A stretch of 64,000 nt of DNA, from assembly GCA_965203865.1 (NCBI GenBank), contig OZ241916.1, positions 1,674,001 to 1,738,000 of the forward strand. Reading direction: 5' to 3'. Position numbers and translations under genes: made by a program. The notes under the pieces are model-generated. The model had not been told where the DNA came from. It worked only from the letters and a program-made list of their open reading frames with translations, and did no database searches. This DNA comes from G965200765 sp965203865. GTDB lineage: Bacteria > Pseudomonadota > Gammaproteobacteria > Arenicellales > JAJDZL01. Position 1 is the stretch's first letter, and every line of letters begins with the position of its first letter. Below are positions 54,786-64,000 of the stretch, in pieces.

Positions 54786-55295
54786 TTTTATTCATTATCT
54801 AATTGTAATATGACAGTTAATGTTTTTCGGGTTTATATGCCAAGCTACGATTTGCCCTTGACAGATAGACTACTTTTTCGGCAAGTCACAGCCATTTGTT
54901 TTGAGATAATACGGAATAGTTGCAAAATCATATTTGTAATTTATGCTTAAGAAAAATGGTGAACGGCAATAAGGCAGATCCCTATGAATTTACCAATCAG
55001 TTTTATACTGAACAAGATACGATGGAATATATTCTTGACTTTGTCGCATAGTGCCCGCAAATATTTGATTATCAAATATTCACATTTTGAAATTAGGCAC
55101 TACATCCTGGCGTGTTGCCCAGGATTCATAGACCCAGTAGTTAGTCAATCAGTACAGGAATTTTTATTTAAGCAAATTTGAAGAATTTAACGTGAGAAGT
55201 GAAATACGCTTCATCTTGTTCACTCCTTGATAACCGTTCTAGCAGATTCCGTGTCTAAGCAAGATGGATGTAGCCTTGTCCCTTTACGCTGAGTG
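54786..55295. other. AT-rich intergenic region without a recognisable gene
   Basis: About 500 bp. A 65-codon plus-strand frame at 54984-55181 has no Shine-Dalgarno, no family resemblance and biased composition, so I do not call it. A TTGACA occurs near 54858 but has no matching -10. Nothing else is visible. Confidence 0.4.
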
Positions 55296-55889
55296 TCATT
55301 GCCAGCAAGTTTCACGCTCTTGAAATAGTTTTTTTCTTGTGTCCGAATCGACATAAGTCAGAGGATTGTCTGTTGTCCAGTCAATTGCACTTTCCCAACG
55401 TAGCTTCGATGTCCAGTATATCTTTTCGTCACTAGAATCAGACAAGGCCTTTATTTGATTATCTGTTACAATGTTTAAACCGTTTCGCTCTGGGTCAGTT
55501 AAACCCTCAAGCCAATCATTCTCCTGAGAGGGGCGGAGGGTAGCAATGGGGGGGGGTTTTCCAATGACTAACTGCCTGTCATTGTCTATTTTTCCGACCA
55601 ACCAATTGTCAATATTCGTTTTTTCTACGCCTACAGCATCCGCCAGCTGTGCATAACCGACATTTATCGGATATGTATAAATTATTTTTATATTTTCCAA
55701 GCTTTTCGGAGCAGTCAAAACTGCGCCGGCCCATAATGATACATACAGCGGTGTAACTTTATTCACAGACAACAGGCAGCCGGCTTGTGACTGGGCAAAA
55801 GCAGTGGGAAGGCAAGTTGAAATTAAGTACAGGCTAATCGCACAAAATTTCAGCGAATATTTGGCGTGAGTCATCTTGAATATCATCAT
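55296..55889 (-). CDS. secreted protein of unknown function with a C9 tract
   Basis: About 197 residues if started at the ATG ATG pair at 55889 (a longer frame reaches 56006). An N-terminal signal peptide, KYSLKFCAISLYLISTCL followed by PTAFA and QSQ, indicates export to the periplasm or outside. The mature part has two cysteines (CLLSV near the start and CWQ at the end) and a central acidic region (DSSDEKIYW). I do not recognise the family. Nine C in a row on the coding strand (55556-55548) encode three prolines in GKPPPIA and would frameshift the last third of the protein if the tract changed length, so expression may be phase-variable. The frame is intact as sequenced. Confidence 0.6.
   Translation of the reverse strand: MMIFKMTHAKYSLKFCAISLYLISTCLPTAFAQSQAGCLLSVNKVTPLYVSLWAGAVLTAPKSLENIKIIYTYPINVGYAQLADAVGVEKTNIDNWLVGKIDNDRQLVIGKPPPIATLRPSQENDWLEGLTDPERNGLNIVTDNQIKALSDSSDEKIYWTSKLRWESAIDWTTDNPLTYVDSDTRKKLFQERETCWQ
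55548..55556 (-). repeat. C9 homopolymer within the secreted-protein gene
   Basis: Nine G on the plus strand (C on the coding strand), in frame as Pro-Pro-Pro. It is the third long G/C homopolymer in a window that otherwise has almost none. Confidence 0.7.
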
Positions 55890-56074
55890 TACACAAGTAT
55901 ATGCATCTAAACTAAATAAAACCCGAATCAGCACATGATCAACGGTGGCTTGCAACAATCGGTCCGGCAACTGAGGTTCCCAGAATCGGTGATTGGAGCG
56001 GAACACAAACTCGTCAAGATATTTCTCGCTAGCATACTCAATCAGGTCAGTTAAGTGTTATTATAAGATAATCC

Positions 56075-56464
56075 TTAATTCAATCTAGATGCAACTAGAA
56101 ATACTAATGCGAACACTATGGCGGGCAAGAAGGCGCCTGCAAGAAAAAGCCGAGTATAGCTATGGTGAGATTTTGTTAGCGATACAAGGAGTCCAAGGTA
56201 TGCACCAAAGCCGACGATACAGGTCAATATTAGTAAAGAATTTTGAAGTATAATGTTGCTGGTATCAGTGTCCCAACTATCCGACCACTTATTAAACGCG
56301 AAAATAAAAATAGCAATCATATAGAAAACAGCCCCTGTTGTTGCAACAAAAAAACGAAAAAAAACATTAATCTGTTTTCCTGTACCAGAAAAATAAGCAT
56401 CAGATAACTTTTTTACAAGTTCGCCCAAGACAGAACTGAGTTTATTTGGCCAATCTTCCGGCAT
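56075..56464 (-). CDS. three-helix inner-membrane protein of unknown function
   Basis: A protein of 129-132 residues (start at ATG 56464, MPEDWPNKL, or 56473). A soluble N-terminal helix (VLGELVKKLSDAYFSG) is followed by hydrophobic segments at about residues 37-60, 75-95 and 105-128, ending ASRLN. It shows no motif I recognise. It follows no other gene closely on its strand, and the secreted-protein gene begins about 185 bp downstream. Regular hydrophobic segments and an intact frame support a real gene. The role is unknown; the location in an accessory island next to defence-like genes is the only context. Confidence 0.6.
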   Translation of the reverse strand: MPEDWPNKLSSVLGELVKKLSDAYFSGTGKQINVFFRFFVATTGAVFYMIAIFIFAFNKWSDSWDTDTSNIILQNSLLILTCIVGFGAYLGLLVSLTKSHHSYTRLFLAGAFLPAIVFALVFLVASRLN

Positions 56465-56473
56465 TCTTAACAC

Positions 56474-56862
56474 AACCTCGCTAACATTAGTTGATTATTT
56501 CTCTTTGAGACTACTTCTTCCAGTTTTTTTCTGGAAGCACGCATACATCTCTGCCATTTCAGCATTTCTACAGGCAGCTCGTCTATATACACATTGTGCG
56601 GTGCCAACCAGTTACCTCACCCGATTGTCGGGCGACAGCATCGGCGGGGGCTCGTTTGAAACTGTTCACAGTACACGGCATTATAACAGGTATGTCTTAA
56701 CCTTCGCGGCTACCTGACTCCTTGTTAAGCGTCAAATGAGATGATTTTATAGCCTGAGCAGTATGAAATTTCAAAAAATGTCACGAAAGTTATCTAAAGT
56801 ATGCCTTTTGCACAGCAAAACAGTATTTCGGGAGTTCTGTTTCATCTATTTTAAGTGACAAG
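56474..56862. other. intergenic region without a recognisable gene
   Basis: About 390 bp between the membrane-protein gene and the end of uvrA. A 70-codon plus-strand frame at 56505-56717 lacks a Shine-Dalgarno and family resemblance. I see no convincing terminator hairpin for uvrA. Confidence 0.35.
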
Positions 56863-59800
56863 CTAGTCCTTGGCAGATTTCAGGCAAGTGAAGGCACGGT
56901 CGGTTGAAAGTTGATCTGTTTCAGCGGAACGAACTCGCTTTCCAAAGAACTCTCGCATTGCTTCAGCAGTGTGCGAGTGTTTTGAACGAAGAATTCTTTT
57001 CAGCGTACCCTGCGCAACTATTTTGCCACCTGAATCGCCACCTTCAGGTCCAAGATCGATAATCCAGTCCGCTTCAGCTACGATGTCCAGATTATGCTCT
57101 ACAACTACAACCGTGTTTCCTGCATCAACAAGAGCATGAATCACATGAATCAATTTTTCTATGTCTGCTGCATGCAACCCTACAGTCGGTTCATCAAGAA
57201 TATAAAGAGTTTGAGGAAGAACCCGGTTTTCGTCCTGTATTCTTCTCGCACTGGTCGACTTTGCCTTGGAGAGCTCGGATACCAGTTTTATTCGCTGAGC
57301 TTCGCCGCCACTCAAAGTCGGACTAGGCTGACCAAGCGTTAGATAGCCCAACCCAACTTCAACCAGCAATTCCAACACTCGTCGTATTGATGCCAAAGGC
57401 TTGAAAAATTCTGTCGCCTCTTCCATGCTCATTGCCAACACATCGGCAATTGACTTGTCTCTGTATGTAACTGTCAGTGTTTCTGCATTGAATCGCGCAC
57501 CGTTGCACGCTTCGCAATTCACCCGTACATTCGGTAAAAAATTCATTTCAATTTTCTTTTCCCCCTGCCCCTCGCAAATCGAACAGCGACCGCCTTCAAC
57601 ATTAAACGAAAACCTGCCAGGTTCATATCCGCGAAGTTTCGCTTCAGGTGTCTCAGCAAACAAGGCTCTGATTTTTTGCCATAAGTTCAAATACGTAGCC
57701 GGGCATGAACGAGGAGTTTTGCCAATCGGTGTCTGGTCTACTTCCAATACGCGATTAAACATTTCCCATCCTTCTATACGTTCGCAACCGTAAAACTCAA
57801 TTGAAGCCTCTTTGTTTCGCGAACGGGAAAGTAGTTCTACAAAATTTCGATGGAGAACATCGCGCACCAACGTGCTTTTCCCACTACCGCTCACGCCGGT
57901 TACACAGACCAATGCTTTTGCCGGAATCGTTGCCTTGACTTTTTTTAAATTAAAACGCCAAGCTCCTGTGACTTGAATAGACTGCTTGGGGTCCGGTGCA
58001 CCGCGTTTTCTTGGCTGGGGGTGCATCAATGGTTCTCTGAGAGATTTGCCAGTTACAGAATTTGGATTTTTACGAATGTCATCCAAAGTGCCGGTCGCCA
58101 CCACTTCACCGCCTCGTACGCCACCGCCCGGCCCAAGGTCGACAATGTTGTCGGCGCATTCAATCGTGTCCTCGTCGTGCTCGACAACTACAATCGTATT
58201 GCCCTTTTCACGCAACGTCCTCAAAGCTTCAAGCAAGCGTTTGTTATCGCGATTATGCAGTCCTATTGTAGGTTCATCCAGTATGTAGCATGCACCGCAC
58301 AAACTTGAGCCCAATTGCGCCGCAAGTCTGATTCTTTGAGCTTCGCCGCCACTCAGGGTTGGTGCTGACCGATCCAAAGACAGGTAGGACAATCCTACGG
58401 ATTCCAGAAACTCAAGCCGGGAATTCAATTCCGAAAGTACATCAATAGCAACAGTTTCTTCTCTCTCGGTCAACTTCAGTTCAGCAAAGAATTTATGCGC
58501 ATCCCGAATAGAAAATTCGTTGATCTGGTCAATGGCTCTGTTCTTGAATCGAACTGCAAGTGCCTCTGGACACAGCCTCTTGCCATTGCAATCGGGACAG
58601 GCTTCACTAATCGCTGCTTCATCCTCGCCTTCGTCAAATTCACTGGTGCTGCCGTAGAGTCCCGTGCCTACACAAGTATCGCACCAGCCATGCCTTGAAT
58701 TGTATGAGAATAATCTGGGGTCAAGTTCACGAAAGGAGCGAGAGCAGCGAGGGCAGGATCTGGTAGTCGAGTAAGATTCAACCTTTTCAACTGTTTCAAA
58801 GTCATCATGCTTCAAAATCGCAATCTTGAAGTGTCCCTGAGAATGCTCCAAAGCAACCCGAATTGCTTCTTTCAAATTCTCCAATTCAGACCGTCTGAGG
58901 CCGAGTTCCCATACAGGCATATCAATGTCGTGCTCTTTGTACCGATCAAGCCGAGGCCAATTTCCTGTAGGTACCCGTTCGCCATCCACATACAGATAGG
59001 GTACATTTTTCTTATGGGCCCAAGTTGCTAAATCTGTATAGAAACCCTTGCGCGCTACTACCAGCGGTGACATCACCAGAAGCCTCTTGTTTTCATGCCG
59101 GCTCCAAATTTGCTCAATCACTGCGGCAACCGACTGCTCATTGACCTTTACATTGCAGTCCGGGCAATACTGGGTACCAAGCCGTACAAAGAGTAATCTT
59201 ATGAAATGGTAGACTTCCGTCAGGGTTGCCACTGTGCTTTTTCTTCCTCCGCGACTCGTACGCTGTTCAATCGCAACTGTTGGCGGCAATCCGGTTACAG
59301 CATCGAAATCGGCTCTTTTTGCAGGCTGAACAAACTGCCTGGCATATGCGTTCAGTGTTTCAAGATAGCGTTTTTGCCCTTCAGTAAACAAAATATCAAA
59401 CGCAATGGTGCTTTTTCCACTACCGCTAATTCCGGTGATTACAGTGATCGCATTGTAAGGAACGGACAAGCTGATGTTTTTCAGATTGTGTTCACGTGCG
59501 TTTTTTACAGCAATTTCTGTATTCCGCTTGCCCTCAGTCAATTGCGGAACGTATGCTTCTCCATTGCCTTTGGACATTTGCCTGAAATACTGACGCAAAG
59601 AATTTCCCGTATGGCTGGATTTGACCTTTGCTACGTCTTTCGGCGTGCCTTCTGCAATTAACCGACCGCCGGCATCTCCGCCTTCAGGCCCCAGGTCTAC
59701 AATCCAGTCGGAACAGGATATCAAATCAAGATTGTGCTCAATAACAACCACGGAATGCCCGTTAGCCAGCAACTTTCTCAATGAATTGATCAACTTGGAA

Positions 59801-62499
59801 ACATCAATAAAGTGCAATCCTGTTGTAGGCTCGTCAAACAGAAACAGAATCTTTTCGGATTTCTTGCTTCCACCGCTCCCGCTCTTTGCAATATGCGCAG
59901 CAAGCTTCAAACGTTGCGCCTCGCCGCCGCTCAATGTAGGCACAGGCTGTCCCAGTTTCAAGTACTCAAGTCCCACATCAATCAACGGTCTCAAGCCGCG
60001 AATGATCTTTTCGTTGTCATAGAAAAAGTCTGCCGCTTCGGCAACTGTCATGTCCAGAATTTCTACAATCGACTTCGGTTGATGCGCACTCCCCTTTCTG
60101 CTTATGGAAGGCCTTACTTTCACATCGCCAATTTCGGCTTTGAATCGGGTGCCGTCGCAATCCGGGCAACGAAGATAAACATCGCTCAGGAACTGCATTT
60201 CTACATGTTCAAATCCACTCCCCGCACAAGTTGGACAACGCCCCAAGTCCGAATTGAAGCTAAAGTATCCGGCTGTATATCCACGGCTAATCGCCAATGG
60301 CTCCTTGGCAAATTTTTCCCGTATCGCAGTGAGCGCCCCTACATAGCTGACAGGATTGGAACGAGCAGTTCTACCAATCGGAGATTGAGACACCATCACA
60401 GCGCTTGACAGTATTTCAACTCCTTCGATACTCTGGTGAATCCCGGGTGTCTGAATTGAAACCCCCTTCGCCCGGCAGATGCCCCGATACAAAGTTTCTT
60501 CCACGAGTGTTGACTTTCCAGAACCACTTACCCCTGTTACGCAAACCAACCGATTCAATGGAACAGAAACATCAACCCGTTTGAGATTATTTTGCTGCGC
60601 ACCTCGCACAGTCAGACGAGGGTAATTCTTCCATACTTTCTCCAACGGCCCGTCGGGCAAATAATCTCCGTTTTTCAGGCAGGCACCCGTTATGGAGTCG
60701 TCAGAATTCAGCAAATTGCCGAATGTGCCAAAATGAACAACAGTACCACCGCGTTCGCCGGGGCCGGGCCCCATGTCCAGAATTCGGTCGGCAGCACGAA
60801 TCATTTGCTCCTCATGCTCTACGACGAGCAATGTATTGCCGGCTTGTCGCAAGCGATGCAAAATTCCGATGACTCTGCCCACATCTCTGGCGTGCAAGCC
60901 AATTGTAGGCTCGTCCAGTACGAACAGCGTATTTACCAGAGTTGTACCAAGCGCAGTGGTCAAGTTGATTCGCTGAACTTCGCCGCCGCTTAGCGTTTTC
61001 GATTGGCGGTCCAAATTCAAGTATCCCAATCCAACATCAACCAGATAGCCCAATCTTGCACGTATTTCTGTCAGTACAAGGTCAGTTGCTTCGTCAACCG
61101 GCACTGGCAGCTTGATATTTGCAAAAAACTTTGCGCAGTCTTTAATCGGAATCCTTACTACATCCTGAACTGTAAGCCCCGGCAACGAATTGAACTGCTT
61201 GTCAGACAGGGTAAATGCAGGATGCCGAAACCGCTCCGATGATTTCAGGAAATTTTTGTTTTGACCTATGCGCCATAGAAAGGCTTCCGGCTTTAGTCGT
61301 GAACCGCAGCAGTCGGGACATTCTGTATACGCTCTGTAGTAGGACAAATACACCCGGACATGCATCTTGTGCTTGCGATTTTCCAGCCAGTTGAAAAACC
61401 TCCGCACTCCATACCAGCGCCCGCTATACAAGCCAGCCTCGCCTTCCATTACCCAATCCTTGTCCTCCTGTTTCATCTGATTCCACGGAACATCGACTGG
61501 AACTCCTTTTTCCGGCGCATGCTTGAGCAGGTCATCCCAGCTCTCTCCATACACCTTTGAAGTAAAAGGCTTGATCACCCCTTCGCGAATTGAAAGCGAC
61601 TCGTCAGGTATGACCAGCGAATAGTCGATGCCGATCAATTGACCAAATCCGCGACATGCCTCGCAAGCGCCTATCGGAGAGTTGAAAGAAAACAGATTGG
61701 GCAGCGGCTCAGAATAGCTCTTGTCGCATTTTGCACAATGCAATTTGTCTGAATAGGCAATTCGCTTGCCTACTCCTTCCCGGTTCCGACCCAGTTTCTG
61801 AGTAAATACTTTTCCGTTTGAACGCTTCAGCGCGACTTCAACGGCTTCAACCAGACGAGAACGATTCTCTGCGGTCGGTGCCAATCGGTCCTGAACCACG
61901 ATTACTGCGTCACCTTTACGTTCAGCAATCCTTTTGTATCCTTGACGTTCAAGGTATTCTTCCGCATAGTCAGTGGAAATGTTCTTTGGCACCACAATCG
62001 AAAAAAGAATTTGAATCATCTTCGTTTGCGGTTCGCTGGACTTGTACTGCTTCAATATCAAGTCGGCGATTTCTTCGGAAGTGTTTTTCTTGATGTGGTC
62101 CCCGCAACTTGAGCAGTAAAGCGATGCGGCTCTCGCAAAAAACAATTTAAGATGATCGTTCAGTTCCGTCATTGTTCCGACAGTGGACCGAGTCGTTCGG
62201 ACAGGATTCACCTGGTCAATCGCAACTGCCGGCGGCACCCCTTCAATTTTCTCGACTCGCGGCCGATCCATTCGGTCCAGGAATTGCCGGGCATACGGTG
62301 AAAAAGTCTCTACATATCTCCTTTGTCCTTCTGCATAGATCGTATCAAATGCCAGTGAAGACTTGCCCGAACCGCTAACTCCCGTAACAACCGTCATGTG
62401 ATTGAGAGGGATGTCAATATCCAGATTTCTGAGATTGTTTTGACTTGCACCCCGAACACGAAGTGCAACTATTTCCTGTTTTTGTTTAGAATTTTTCAA
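56863..62499 (-). CDS. uvrA: tandem-duplicated UvrA, excinuclease ABC subunit A (double length)
   Basis: An 1878-residue protein, about twice normal UvrA (about 940), consisting of two complete UvrA units joined head to tail near residue 985. Four Walker A motifs are present: TGVSGSGKSS (about residue 40), TGVSGSGKST (about 655), TGISGSGKST (about 1023) and TGVSGSGKST (about 1537), each followed by its LSGGEAQR-type signature and DEPT Walker B. Both halves keep the zinc modules (for example CPTCAGSGFEHV with CPDCDG, and CSICEGQGEKKI with CEACNG). UvrA recognises bulky DNA damage as a dimer and loads UvrB, so a fused pair would be a covalent heterodimer able to specialise its halves. Tandem UvrA is known in chlamydiae. 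It starts with TTG 62499; an AGG lies eight bases upstream. Confidence 0.95.
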   Translation of the reverse strand: MKNSKQKQEIVALRVRGASQNNLRNLDIDIPLNHMTVVTGVSGSGKSSLAFDTIYAEGQRRYVETFSPYARQFLDRMDRPRVEKIEGVPPAVAIDQVNPVRTTRSTVGTMTELNDHLKLFFARAASLYCSSCGDHIKKNTSEEIADLILKQYKSSEPQTKMIQILFSIVVPKNISTDYAEEYLERQGYKRIAERKGDAVIVVQDRLAPTAENRSRLVEAVEVALKRSNGKVFTQKLGRNREGVGKRIAYSDKLHCAKCDKSYSEPLPNLFSFNSPIGACEACRGFGQLIGIDYSLVIPDESLSIREGVIKPFTSKVYGESWDDLLKHAPEKGVPVDVPWNQMKQEDKDWVMEGEAGLYSGRWYGVRRFFNWLENRKHKMHVRVYLSYYRAYTECPDCCGSRLKPEAFLWRIGQNKNFLKSSERFRHPAFTLSDKQFNSLPGLTVQDVVRIPIKDCAKFFANIKLPVPVDEATDLVLTEIRARLGYLVDVGLGYLNLDRQSKTLSGGEVQRINLTTALGTTLVNTLFVLDEPTIGLHARDVGRVIGILHRLRQAGNTLLVVEHEEQMIRAADRILDMGPGPGERGGTVVHFGTFGNLLNSDDSITGACLKNGDYLPDGPLEKVWKNYPRLTVRGAQQNNLKRVDVSVPLNRLVCVTGVSGSGKSTLVEETLYRGICRAKGVSIQTPGIHQSIEGVEILSSAVMVSQSPIGRTARSNPVSYVGALTAIREKFAKEPLAISRGYTAGYFSFNSDLGRCPTCAGSGFEHVEMQFLSDVYLRCPDCDGTRFKAEIGDVKVRPSISRKGSAHQPKSIVEILDMTVAEAADFFYDNEKIIRGLRPLIDVGLEYLKLGQPVPTLSGGEAQRLKLAAHIAKSGSGGSKKSEKILFLFDEPTTGLHFIDVSKLINSLRKLLANGHSVVVIEHNLDLISCSDWIVDLGPEGGDAGGRLIAEGTPKDVAKVKSSHTGNSLRQYFRQMSKGNGEAYVPQLTEGKRNTEIAVKNAREHNLKNISLSVPYNAITVITGISGSGKSTIAFDILFTEGQKRYLETLNAYARQFVQPAKRADFDAVTGLPPTVAIEQRTSRGGRKSTVATLTEVYHFIRLLFVRLGTQYCPDCNVKVNEQSVAAVIEQIWSRHENKRLLVMSPLVVARKGFYTDLATWAHKKNVPYLYVDGERVPTGNWPRLDRYKEHDIDMPVWELGLRRSELENLKEAIRVALEHSQGHFKIAILKHDDFETVEKVESYSTTRSCPRCSRSFRELDPRLFSYNSRHGWCDTCVGTGLYGSTSEFDEGEDEAAISEACPDCNGKRLCPEALAVRFKNRAIDQINEFSIRDAHKFFAELKLTEREETVAIDVLSELNSRLEFLESVGLSYLSLDRSAPTLSGGEAQRIRLAAQLGSSLCGACYILDEPTIGLHNRDNKRLLEALRTLREKGNTIVVVEHDEDTIECADNIVDLGPGGGVRGGEVVATGTLDDIRKNPNSVTGKSLREPLMHPQPRKRGAPDPKQSIQVTGAWRFNLKKVKATIPAKALVCVTGVSGSGKSTLVRDVLHRNFVELLSRSRNKEASIEFYGCERIEGWEMFNRVLEVDQTPIGKTPRSCPATYLNLWQKIRALFAETPEAKLRGYEPGRFSFNVEGGRCSICEGQGEKKIEMNFLPNVRVNCEACNGARFNAETLTVTYRDKSIADVLAMSMEEATEFFKPLASIRRVLELLVEVGLGYLTLGQPSPTLSGGEAQRIKLVSELSKAKSTSARRIQDENRVLPQTLYILDEPTVGLHAADIEKLIHVIHALVDAGNTVVVVEHNLDIVAEADWIIDLGPEGGDSGGKIVAQGTLKRILRSKHSHTAEAMREFFGKRVRSAETDQLSTDRAFTCLKSAKD

Positions 62500-62673
62500 G
62501 TTAGCCTAAAAAATACATTTACTTCAAATCGCAATTTTGATTGTTGGGTGGGCGTTGAATCAACAACAACAGCTCGCAGAAAAATACGCCGGCTTTGCTA
62601 TTTAGCAATATACTGGAAAATACAGCAAACAAGTTGAAGATTTATATTTGAATTTCGATTATTTTCAAGTTCC

Positions 62674-64000
62674 ATGAATAATACTCCTGTACAGCAGAGC
62701 GAAGTTGCGCAATCATCCTCTATGAAACGAGAGCCAATCACAGTAATGCACTGGGGTGCATACAACCCGGTGTATGAAAACGGCAAGCTGGTGGATTTCA
62801 AAGGAGTAGAATTTGACCCTGACCCCTCTCCTATTGTCAAAGGACTCATTGACGGGTACGACCATCCGGCCCGCGTCAAGCAGCCAGCAATTCGAAAAAG
62901 CTTCCTTGAAAATGGACTTGATTCCGATACAACGCTAAGAGGCAAGGAACCGTTTGTAGCTGTTTCCTGGGAAAAAGCTGAAAAAATCGTTGCCGATGCG
63001 CTCCGCAAGGTGAAACAGCAATACGGAAATGAAGCGATTTACGGTGGATCCTACGGTTGGGCAAGTGCTGGAATGTTCCACCATGCCCCCAGCCAGTTGC
63101 ACAGATTCCTGAATTGCTTTGGAGGATTTACCTACTCTGTCAACACCTACAGTTTCGCGGCGGTAGAAGTCATCATGCCTCATGTAATGGGCAATTTTTT
63201 TCATTTGCTCGTAAACAGTACTTCCTGGCCGTCCATTATTGAAAATACAGATTTACTTGTAGCGTTTGGCGGACTGCCTTTGAAAAACGGGCAAATTGAA
63301 TTTCGCGGTACCGGCCGGCATGTTCAAAAGCAGTACATGGAGCAAGCCAAGGCTCGCAATGTGAAATTCGCCAATATCAGTCCAATTCGCGATGATACGG
63401 ATGAGTCGCTGAATTCAACCTGGTATCCCATCATACCAAACACAGACGTTGCGATGATGCTGGGACTTGCATACGAAATCATCGCCAATGACCTGCATGA
63501 CATGGAATTTCTTGAAAAATACTGCGTGGGCTTTGATCGTTTTCATGACTATCTCGTTGGCAAGTCCGACGGACAGCCCAAAACTGTTGAATGGGCATCA
63601 AGTATTTGTGGAATATCAGCAGAAAAACTTGAAGATCTGGCTCATCGAATGGCCAATGGACGAACCATGATTTCGGTTAGCTGGTCATTGACAAGACAAG
63701 AACACGGGGAACAAAGCTACTGGATGGGAGTTGTGCTGGCAGCAATTTTGGGTCAGATTGGGCTCCCGGGTGGTGGAATTGGATTTGGATATTCAGCAAC
63801 CAACGGGGTTGGAAACTCGTGCGGGCGAGTGCGTTACCACAGTTTTCCAACAGGCAAGAATCCGGTTTCCCGCTTTATTCCGGTAGCACGAATCTCGGAT
63901 ATGCTGCTCAATCCCGGTAAAGAGTTTGACTACAACGGCGGGCGTTATACTTATCCCGACATTCACCTGGTTTACTGGGCGGGCGGAAATCCATTTCATC
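62674..64000 (+). CDS. molybdopterin oxidoreductase, DMSO/TMAO/biotin-sulfoxide reductase-like, 3' end missing
   Basis: 442 residues to the window edge. AVSWEKAEKIVADALRKVK, GGSYGWASAGMFHHAPSQLH and SVNTYSFAAVEVIMPHVMG place it in the TorA/DorA/BisC branch; the serine of NTYS would ligate molybdenum. There is no N-terminal Cys cluster, so it lacks the Fe4S4 centre of other family branches. There is also no twin-arginine signal (MNNTPVQQSEVAQ...), which favours a cytoplasmic BisC-like enzyme reducing S- or N-oxides. ATG 62674 is the probable start; ATG 62722 is possible. It is divergent from uvrA. Whether a cofactor-transfer partner follows cannot be seen. Confidence 0.88.
   Translation, partial: MNNTPVQQSEVAQSSSMKREPITVMHWGAYNPVYENGKLVDFKGVEFDPDPSPIVKGLIDGYDHPARVKQPAIRKSFLENGLDSDTTLRGKEPFVAVSWEKAEKIVADALRKVKQQYGNEAIYGGSYGWASAGMFHHAPSQLHRFLNCFGGFTYSVNTYSFAAVEVIMPHVMGNFFHLLVNSTSWPSIIENTDLLVAFGGLPLKNGQIEFRGTGRHVQKQYMEQAKARNVKFANISPIRDDTDESLNSTWYPIIPNTDVAMMLGLAYEIIANDLHDMEFLEKYCVGFDRFHDYLVGKSDGQPKTVEWASSICGISAEKLEDLAHRMANGRTMISVSWSLTRQEHGEQSYWMGVVLAAILGQIGLPGGGIGFGYSATNGVGNSCGRVRYHSFPTGKNPVSRFIPVARISDMLLNPGKEFDYNGGRYTYPDIHLVYWAGGNPFH

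Noticed and set aside
54984..55181. 65-codon plus-strand ORF in the intergenic region after the XRE gene
   Set aside because: No ribosome-binding site, no homologue recognised, composition typical of AT-rich non-coding DNA.

Overview
The window looks like the chromosome of a gammaproteobacterium. The evidence is the conserved order smc-zipA-ligA (ZipA is essentially gammaproteobacterial), a complete rimP-nusA-infB-rbfA-truB-rpsO-pnp operon, and dksA, yciB, queA and acnA of proteobacterial type. Base composition is moderate to AT-rich, apart from one GC-rich giant gene. TRAP transport, Calx-beta surface proteins and IS debris would suit a marine or host-associated lineage, but the species cannot be named from this sequence.

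Layout. 1-7228 (all minus): a probable long operon with a fatty-acid-hydroxylase-like membrane protein, a 56-residue membrane peptide, a ketopantoate-hydroxymethyltransferase-like enzyme lacking two metal ligands, a small DUF6166-like protein, a complete TRAP transporter with an attenuator-like hairpin between dctP and dctQM, a phytanoyl-CoA-dioxygenase-like enzyme and an acyl-CoA synthetase cut by the window edge. The substrate is unknown. 7459-15365: housekeeping genes (HIT, queA, sulfurtransferase, MATE, tRNA-Leu(CAA), yciB, acnA, hsp20). 15366-32193: an accessory region with two paralogous outer-membrane autotransporter-like Calx-beta proteins on the minus strand. They flank a decayed queG gene that is split by an intact IS1595-type transposon (25-bp terminal repeats, 8-bp target duplication). 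The transposon carries a DNA methyltransferase fused to a GIY-YIG-like domain and a small ORF. 32194-50828: ligA-zipA-smc, GST, dksA, pyrC, dtd, then the pnp...rimP operon. 50829-56862: a defence-like island with an RloA/RloB module between two ~110-bp direct repeats, an XRE-ImmA/IrrE gene with paired inverted-repeat operators, and two unknown envelope genes. 56863-62499: a double-length (tandem) UvrA. 62674-end: a DMSO/biotin-sulfoxide-reductase-like molybdoenzyme cut by the window edge.

The most notable result is a probable two-level phase-variation switch on the giant surface protein. A 10-G tract lies in its signal-peptide coding region and currently puts the upstream start out of frame; 9 or 12 G would fuse the frames. 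A 12-G tract sits between a -35-like and a -10-like element just upstream. The paralogue's intact N-terminus aligns across the break, which supports the reconstruction. A third tract (9 C) lies inside a secreted-protein gene at 55548-55556, so homopolymer contingency loci may be a general feature of this genome.
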